Below, piece after piece: positions 1-6,384 of a DNA stretch of 6,384 nt. The notes under the pieces are model-generated. The model worked only from the letters and a program-made list of their open reading frames with translations. It did no database searches and was not told the DNA's origin. Both the position numbers and the translations under genes were made by a program. Source of the DNA: an uncultured Selenomonadales bacterium (GTDB taxonomy: Bacteria; Bacillota; Negativicutes; Selenomonadales; Selenomonadaceae); NCBI GenBank assembly GCA_947305445.1, contig CAMZDU010000069.1:1-6384 (forward strand), read 5' to 3'. Positions within the stretch are counted from its first letter, which is position 1; each line of letters starts with the position of its first letter.

Positions 1-385
1 GTATCCCGACAAAGTTGCCGTCATTTCGAGCGGCGGCGCACTTCATGAGCGAATCATCAATGCTTTTCGCGTCGGAGCTTTACTGCGTTGGAAGACGGAG
101 TTAATTTCGCGTATCCTGCCTGAACTGCGCTCAATCGTTCGCAATTCAAAAAAAATCGACGCCGATTTTGTCACCGACCTCGATGCCTACAACTGGAATA
201 AAATTTTTCTGCTACGTGCCGCGCTCGCCAAAGACTCAATCGACGAAAAATCGCTCTTCACGCGTCTTGTAACCGCGCTTAATGCCGGCGAATACGAGAC
301 GGCCTCCGCACTGCAGATTGAGATTTACGCCAAGATTGAGGAACTAAAAACGCTTTACGACGCCTACGAGAAGAACATCATTTGA
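1..385 (+). CDS. C-terminal part of an unrecognised protein (5' end outside window)
   Basis: An open frame enters from the left edge (first whole codon at base 2) and ends at TGA 383-385, giving 127 residues. No ATG, GTG or TTG occurs in this frame, so the start lies upstream of the window. The visible part is charged, lacks a membrane segment or cysteine cluster, and its second half (about residues 60-127, ending YAKIEELKTLYDAYEKNII) looks largely alpha-helical. Codon choice matches the downstream genes, so it appears native. I do not recognise the family and assign no function. It is followed by an inverted repeat that begins at its stop codon, and then by a 287-base gap with its own promoter for valS, so it is probably not in the valS operon. 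Confidence 0.75.
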   Translation, partial: YPDKVAVISSGGALHERIINAFRVGALLRWKTELISRILPELRSIVRNSKKIDADFVTDLDAYNWNKIFLLRAALAKDSIDEKSLFTRLVTALNAGEYETASALQIEIYAKIEELKTLYDAYEKNII

Positions 386-418
386 CGAGTCTCCATTGCC
401 TGTATTGGAGGCGTCAAA
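381..418. repeat. Inverted repeat at the end of the first gene
   Basis: TTTGACG (381-387) pairs with CGTCAAA (412-418) and CTCCA (391-395) with TGGAG (406-410), giving 12 base pairs around a small internal loop and a 10-base apical loop (396-405). The stem contains the TGA stop codon of the first gene. Neither side is followed by a T-run, so it is not a canonical intrinsic terminator in either direction. It may protect the mRNA 3' end or mark the end of a repeat element. That role is inference. Confidence 0.5.
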
Positions 419-556
419 AAGTCTCAACTCTCCTTTTGCAGCACCTTCGCCCGCGCCTCGAATTTTGATTCGGGAGACGTTGCGGCGATTTTTTCATTTG
501 GACAGATTGTAGAAATTTCAGCGGCGCATTACAAGCGGCACGTCGGCAATCGCTCC
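386..556. other. Intergenic stretch without a supportable gene
   Basis: No complete gene can be supported here. The + frame continuing past the first gene's TGA stays stop-free to 662, but it has no ATG or GTG start. On the - strand, two partly overlapping frames look protein-like: one from 598 down to a stop at 518-520 (includes LIRQGAIADVPLVMRR) and one from 519 down to a stop at 424-426 (includes KIAATSPESKFEARAKVLQ). They are offset from each other. This could be a gene relic, a dispersed intergenic repeat or chance. Confidence 0.35.
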
Positions 557-585
557 TTGACGAATAAGCGGCGGCAAGCTATTAT
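557..585 (+). promoter_or_regulatory. Predicted sigma-A-type promoter of valS-folC
   Basis: TTGACG (557-562) and TATTAT (580-585) are separated by 17 bases. Each box matches its consensus at five of six positions, and the spacing is ideal. Transcription would begin near 591-593, about 13 bases before the strong Shine-Dalgarno sequence at 605-611. The leader would then be about 80 bases, too short for a T-box riboswitch. The call rests on the sequence match and its position ahead of valS. Confidence 0.6.
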
Positions 586-604
586 TGCAAATGATTTCAC
601 GGAC

Positions 605-611
605 AAGGAGG
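605..611 (+). promoter_or_regulatory. Strong Shine-Dalgarno sequence displaced from the valS start
   Basis: AAGGAGG is a full match to the anti-Shine-Dalgarno core, but it lies 61 bases before the valS ATG (673) instead of the usual 5-10. No start codon at working distance from it opens a plausible gene, and no purine-rich site lies directly before 673. Removing the heptamer block 614-667 would leave 7 bases between AAGGAGG and ATG. It therefore appears to be the original valS binding site, pushed away by the repeat. Confidence 0.6.
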
Positions 612-612
612 G

Positions 613-667
613 AACGGCTTACGGCTTACAGCTTATAGGTTTTTCTATCAGCTATCAGCTATAAGCT
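613..667 (+). repeat. Degenerate heptamer repeat block in the valS 5' leader
   Basis: The block divides into eight tandem units with the pattern NNNRGCT: AACGGCT, TACGGCT, TACAGCT, TATAGGT, a degenerate 6-base unit, ATCAGCT twice, and ATAAGCT. Its halves form a perfect 9-bp inverted repeat, AGCTTATAG (630-638) with CTATAAGCT (659-667), around a 20-base loop. The hairpin would sit between the Shine-Dalgarno site and the ATG and could shorten the effective distance to about 23 bases. The last unit ends 5 bases before the valS ATG and supplies the T of an in-frame TAA (667-669). A related four-unit block lies inside folC. Confidence 0.8.
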
Positions 668-672
668 AAAAA

Positions 673-3320
<2,648 letters not shown>

Positions 3321-3324
<4 letters not shown>

Positions 3325-4526
3325 GCAAATTTGACGACGCGCTGAAGTATCTGGATTGGCTGAGTGTCTTCGGCGTGAAAGAAGGCCTCGAACGAATCAG
3401 CGCACTTGCCGACGCGCTCGGCAATCCGCAAAATTTTTATCGGACGGTTCACGTCGCCGGCACCAACGGCAAAGGCTCCGTGTGCGCCATGCTTGCCGAA
3501 ATGCTCCGTGCGTCGGGATTGACGGTCGGGCTGTTCACGTCGCCACATTTGGAGAGCTACTGCGAGCGAATCAAAATCAACAGCGCGAACATTTCCGAAT
3601 ACGACTTCGCCGAGATGATTTTCCGCGTCAAAGCTTGCAACGTCGACTGCACACACTTCGAGGCGTTGACGGCCGCCGCGTTTGAATATTTTCGCGTTCG
3701 CGCTGTTGACGTGGCCGTTATCGAAGTCGGCTTGGGCGGGACGTTGGATTCGACAAACATAATCACGCCCGCGCTGTCGGTTATCACGAACATTGCCCGC
3801 GACCATGAAAATATTTTGGGCGACTTGGACGGAATTGCCCGCAATAAAGCCGGAATCATCAAGCCGCACGTGCCGACGATTACGGGCGCGGCAGGTCGTC
3901 CGCTGGAAATTATCAGGCGCGTTGCCCGCGAAAAATCTTCACCGTTGCACGAAGTCAATTCCTGTCAGCTGTCAGCTGTAGGCTATCAGCTAAATCTGCG
4001 CGGCGACTATCAGCAGTTTAATGCGGCGGTTGCGATTAAGGCGGCTGAAGTTTTCGGGTTAAACACTTCGGCGATTGAAACGGGTTTGGCTCGCGTGGAG
4101 TGGCCGGGACGTTTTGAAGTAGTTGAGACTGCGGCGGGTGTAATTGTGATTGACGGAGCGCACAATCCTCACGGCGCGGCGGCTCTGCGTCAATCGCTCG
4201 ACAAAAATTTTCCTCACGGGCAAAGGGCGTGGCTCTTTGGCGTGCTCGGCGACAAAGATTTCCCCACGATGATTGACTTGCTTTTTCGCGCCGAAGACTT
4301 TGTTATAGTCACTCCGCCGAATTCTGCTCGCGCCGCCTCAACCGACGAAATTTGCAGTCGGCTCCGTGAACGTGGCATTGCTTGCGTCGCAGTCGAAGAC
4401 AACTTCGCGGCGGTCGAGCGGCTGAAAAATTCCGTTGCCGACGTGAAAATTATCGCCGGCTCGCTGTACTTAATCGGCGCGGTTAGAAAATTTGTCGGCA
4501 AAGCTCGTGAACTAAACGGTCGCTAA
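3321..4526 (+). CDS. folC: Folylpolyglutamate synthase / dihydrofolate synthase (Mur ligase family)
   Basis: FolC adds glutamate to dihydropteroate and to reduced folates in an ATP-dependent, cytoplasmic reaction. The 401 residues show the ATP-binding loop GTNGKGS at 47-53, the folate-loop signature SPHLESYCERI from 74, VGLGGTLDSTN near 139, NKAGIIKP with the expected carbamylated lysine K176, and the C-terminal-domain motif DGAHNPHGA at 278-286. It ends normally with GSLYLIGAVRKFVG. Many FolC proteins have about 420-430 residues; the deficit appears to lie between SPLHEV (about 207-212) and LNLRGDYQQFNAAVA (from 224). There only a short linker is left, and it is encoded by heptamer repeats (peptide CQLSAVGYQL, 215-224). 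The ATG overlaps the valS stop as ATGA and no Shine-Dalgarno sequence precedes it, so translation probably depends on coupling to valS. All core motifs are intact, so the enzyme is probably functional. Confidence 0.96.
3964..3991 (+). repeat. Heptamer repeat block inside folC
   Basis: Four tandem 7-base units follow one another: GTCAGCT twice, GTAGGCT and ATCAGCT. They match the NNNRGCT units upstream of valS, and ATCAGCT is shared exactly. The following AAA matches the A-run after the valS block. The units encode FolC residues about 215-224. Twenty-eight bases is not a multiple of three, so the block cannot have entered as a simple in-frame insertion without other changes, and gain or loss of one unit would shift the folC frame. 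Confidence 0.75.
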
Positions 4527-4608
4527 AATATCGAACGCACCATTGTCGGCAAGAATACTCTTTTTAACGACGAGGCGCACATTGTCTACGTCAACAACTC
4601 ATTCCTAA

Positions 4609-4636
4609 TTGATAGAAGCGCAACGAGTGGAATAAT
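4609..4636 (+). promoter_or_regulatory. Candidate promoter of the O-antigen ligase gene
   Basis: TTGATA (4609-4614) and AATAAT (4631-4636) are 16 bases apart, and each matches its sigma-A consensus box at five of six positions. A transcript would start near 4643, about 60 bases before the GTG start. No terminator is visible after folC, so read-through from the valS promoter may also contribute. Confidence 0.4.
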
Positions 4637-4690
4637 TTACAATTACCGCCGGAAAAAGTTCGTGAGCTTGCGGCGACTAAATAAATTTTT

Positions 4691-4695
4691 GGAGG
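4691..4695 (+). promoter_or_regulatory. Shine-Dalgarno sequence that fixes the GTG start of the ligase gene
   Basis: GGAGG lies 7 bases before GTG 4703. The frame has a stop at 4682-4684 just upstream, and its first internal ATG would remove the first membrane segment. GTG 4703 is therefore the best start. Confidence 0.8.
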
Positions 4696-4702
4696 CTGTG
4701 CA

Positions 4703-6328
4703 GTGGACAGGGTCAGCGTTTTCGCCCGACGACGGCGTATAAAAAATCTTGAGCAGTGGACGATATATGCCATCTTGGTCGAGGCGTTTTTTCTTGCGCT
4801 GTGGCCGACGGCGGCGACGACTGCGGTCGTGTTCGGCGTGATGACGTGGTTCCTGCGCAGTCGCATTGACACGAAATATAAAATGCGTTCTCTGCCGTTC
4901 GATGTGCCCGTTGCAATTTTTCTGCTTGTCGGCGCGGCAAGCGTCTTCCTGTCGTCAGCACGAAGTTTCGAGTTGATTTACAATTATTGCTCGCTCGTTG
5001 GCATTTACGGCTTGACCTATCTGATCGTAGGACAAACAATTCGCTCGTCCGAGCAAATCAAACAAGTCGCTCAAACATTGTTCGTGTCGGCAATTTTTGT
5101 CGTGCTGTGGGGATTTTTTCAATTCGCATTCGGTGTGGACGCGGCGGACGTGAAGTGGACCGACCCCGATGCCTTTCCGGAATTGCGCAAAAGAATTTTC
5201 TCGACGCTGGAAAATCCGAACGTGCTGGCGGGATATTTGGACGTGTTCATCTGCTTGACGCTCGGCATGCTCGCCAAAGTCGAACGCCGTTCGCAAAAAA
5301 TAGTTTTAATCGTCGCAATCGTGGCGTTGGCTTCGTGCCTGGCTATGACTTATTCACGCGGCGCGTTCCTGGCGATAGCGGTCGTCTTCGCGATTTACGG
5401 CGTGCTTAAAGATTGGCGCGTTCTGATTTTGTTCGCGGCAATCACGGGTTTTATCGCTTACAACGACACAAGCTTTGTCGGCAGAATTTTATCGGCGTTC
5501 ACCGGCTCCGACTCGTCCGAAGGCGTGCGCGTGGGCATTTGGGTCAGCACCTTGGCAATGATTTCCGACCACCCCTTCGCGGGAATCGGCTGGGGTGCTT
5601 ATCAACACGTCTATCCGCAATACAATTACTACGTCGCGGATCCGAATGTCATAATTTATCACGCGCACAACATTTATTTGAATTACGCGGCGGAAATTGG
5701 AATTGTCGGCGCGCTGGCGTTCTTCTGGTATTTTTTCGGGACGATGATAATATCGTTTCGTTCGGGTGAGGGCGACGCGTCGGACGGTTCGTTGCTTGAG
5801 CGTGCCGAAAAATTTTTATCGAACAGTTCGATAACGAGCTACATTTCGGAGCTGACGACGCTGATTGACGAGAAGCTCACCGAATTTGCTAACAGCGTCA
5901 TGAATTTGTTCGGCAAGAAAACTCCGCCGCACAAGCCTGAGAAACATCATCGTCCACAACTTGAACTTGTTCATCACGACGAAATGAAATGGCACGGTCG
6001 CAAGCGCAAAATTTCCGACGGCGAGCGCGTGACTTCGATTGAAAATATTTCTGTCGGCGGCGAAAATATTTCCGTCAAGAGCGTGCAAGTTACGACCGAT
6101 AAAAAAATTTCCGCCGAAGAAGCGGACAAGCCGCTGATTGATTTCAGCGATGTTACTGAACTTGACGACAAAAAATTTCTCGACGGACTGCGGCTCGGCA
6201 TAGGGCTGGCGTTCCTGTCAATGGCACTCAACGGTTTGACGGACGATTTGCTGTTCAATATTCCAAGCTCAATGCTCATGTGGATGCTCGGTGCGCTGGC
6301 GGCGGCTATTGAACGGCTTAAAATTTGA
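4703..6328 (+). CDS. O-antigen ligase / polymerase family membrane protein (Wzy_C / WaaL-like)
   Basis: This is an integral inner-membrane protein of 541 residues with about ten or more hydrophobic segments, the first at about 18-50. Family members transfer or polymerise undecaprenyl-linked glycans on the periplasmic face. Wzy_C-type features in order are ENPNVLAGYL from 170, TYSRGAF from 216, an arginine at 276 followed by a tryptophan-containing segment ending DHPFAGIGWGAY, and HAHNIYLNYAAEIGIVG from 320, the conserved histidine region. Unusually, about 140 charged, poorly hydrophobic residues (353-494) separate this core from the last hydrophobic pair (495-541). By simple topology this insert should be cytoplasmic. 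It contains a 7-residue tandem repeat starting ENISV. The sequence cannot decide between lipid A-core ligase, polysaccharide polymerase and protein O-glycosylating ligase. Start is GTG with a good binding site; its stop overlaps the next binding site. Confidence 0.85.
   Translation: MDRVSVFARRRRIKNLEQWTIYAILVEAFFLALWPTAATTAVVFGVMTWFLRSRIDTKYKMRSLPFDVPVAIFLLVGAASVFLSSARSFELIYNYCSLVGIYGLTYLIVGQTIRSSEQIKQVAQTLFVSAIFVVLWGFFQFAFGVDAADVKWTDPDAFPELRKRIFSTLENPNVLAGYLDVFICLTLGMLAKVERRSQKIVLIVAIVALASCLAMTYSRGAFLAIAVVFAIYGVLKDWRVLILFAAITGFIAYNDTSFVGRILSAFTGSDSSEGVRVGIWVSTLAMISDHPFAGIGWGAYQHVYPQYNYYVADPNVIIYHAHNIYLNYAAEIGIVGALAFFWYFFGTMIISFRSGEGDASDGSLLERAEKFLSNSSITSYISELTTLIDEKLTEFANSVMNLFGKKTPPHKPEKHHRPQLELVHHDEMKWHGRKRKISDGERVTSIENISVGGENISVKSVQVTTDKKISAEEADKPLIDFSDVTELDDKKFLDGLRLGIGLAFLSMALNGLTDDLLFNIPSSMLMWMLGALAAAIERLKI
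6041..6076 (+). repeat. Short tandem repeat in the ligase insert
   Basis: GAAAATATTTCTGTC (6041-6055) and GAAAATATTTCCGTC (6062-6076) match at 14 of 15 bases with a period of 21 bases. They encode ENISVGG followed by ENISVKS, so the frame is kept. It looks like a local duplication in a weakly constrained loop. Confidence 0.6.
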
Positions 6329-6335
6329 AAGGAGG
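6328..6335 (+). promoter_or_regulatory. Shine-Dalgarno sequence of the last, partial gene
   Basis: AAAGGAGG begins on the last base of the ligase TGA stop and lies 9 bases before TTG 6345. It indicates tight operon packing with the ligase gene and supports the TTG start. Confidence 0.75.
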
Positions 6336-6344
6336 CGCACGAAT

Positions 6345-6384
6345 TTGAAGAAGACGATTTCACAGGCGACGATTGACAGATTGC
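6345..6384 (+). CDS. rex: Start of a probable redox-sensing transcriptional repressor Rex (3' end outside window)
   Basis: Only 13 codons are visible, starting at TTG and reading MKKTISQATIDRL. Rex proteins typically begin with a short segment of the form (I/P)(S/P)xATxxRLPLYYR, the start of the winged-helix DNA-binding domain, and the visible residues fit that pattern. Rex senses NADH/NAD+ through a Rossmann domain and represses fermentation and respiratory genes; none of that domain can be seen here. The binding site at 6328-6335 supports the TTG start. The alternative is another helix-turn-helix regulator with a similar start. The call rests on very few residues. Confidence 0.5.
   Translation, partial: MKKTISQATIDRL

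Larger units (their letters stand above)
4527..4702 (+). other. Gap between folC and the ligase gene, possibly with gene remnants
   Basis: No intact gene is visible. The folC frame stays open for 71 codons after its TAA, up to a TAA at 4740-4742, encoding a protein-like stretch beginning NIERTIVGKNTLFNDEAH without a usable start. A second frame, ending at TAA 4682-4684, carries LQLPPEKVRELAATK and looks like a protein C-terminus. Together they might be pieces of one decayed gene joined by a frameshift near 4615-4620. TTGTCGGCAA occurs at 4492-4501 and 4543-4552. FolC already has its normal end, so this is not a lost FolC tail. I do not recognise the peptide. Confidence 0.3.

Noticed and set aside
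286..350. The C-terminal stretch AGEYETASALQIEIYAKIEEL of the first protein resembles a UVR (UvrB/UvrC) motif.
   Set aside because: The likeness is limited to a generic helical pattern and nothing else in the visible part supports a UVR-domain protein.
553..610. CTCCTTG (553-559) could pair with CAAGGAG (604-610) and hide the Shine-Dalgarno sequence.
   Set aside because: The predicted transcript start is near 592, so the upstream arm would not be in the mRNA, and the loop would be 44 bases for a 7-bp stem.
603..628. A sequence around GGAGGGAACGG that loosely resembles a T-box core.
   Set aside because: It lacks the TGGN element that pairs with the tRNA acceptor end, there is no stem I space in the predicted leader, and no terminator follows.
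4527..4570. A terminator after folC, suggested by the T-run at 4560-4565.
   Set aside because: No convincing GC-rich stem precedes the T-run.
4591..4872. A 93-codon open frame on the - strand across the ligase start.
   Set aside because: It overlaps the well-supported ligase start and its translation is basic and low-complexity, with no recognisable motif.

Overview
The window reads as a compact bacterial chromosomal segment with every recognisable gene on the + strand: the end of an unrecognised gene (1-385), valS for valyl-tRNA synthetase (673-3324), folC for folylpolyglutamate/dihydrofolate synthase (3321-4526), a Wzy/WaaL-type O-antigen ligase family membrane protein (4703-6328), and the first 13 codons of a gene starting with TTG that resembles the N-terminus of the redox repressor Rex (6345 to the window edge). 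Strong AAGGAGG-type ribosome binding sites, GTG and TTG starts, the valS-folC pair and a possible rex point to Bacillota. The O-antigen ligase family member would fit the outer-membrane-bearing class Negativicutes best. That placement is inference: no taxonomic marker was compared.

Layout. The 287-base gap 386-672 holds a long inverted repeat at the end of the first gene, a stretch with ambiguous coding character, a good sigma-A-type promoter (557-585), a strong Shine-Dalgarno sequence (605-611), and a block of degenerate 7-base repeats (613-667) that ends five bases before the valS ATG. valS and folC overlap by four bases (ATGA) and are probably translationally coupled. The 176-base gap 4527-4702 holds fragments of open frame that look like a decayed gene, a candidate promoter and the binding site for the GTG start of the ligase gene. 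The ligase stop codon overlaps the binding site of the last, partial gene, so those two look co-transcribed.

The most interesting signal is the heptamer repeat (unit about NNNRGCT). It occurs upstream of valS, where it appears to have separated the Shine-Dalgarno sequence from the start codon by 61 bases. It occurs again inside the folC reading frame, where it encodes the peptide CQLSAVGYQL in a FolC that is shorter than usual. The two copies suggest a dispersed element that has landed in two adjacent housekeeping genes. I see no defence system, CRISPR array, tRNA, rRNA or intact insertion sequence.

Functionally the genes are mixed: tRNA charging, folate polyglutamylation, surface polysaccharide assembly and possibly redox control. 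Their clustering looks like ordinary operon packing, not one pathway.
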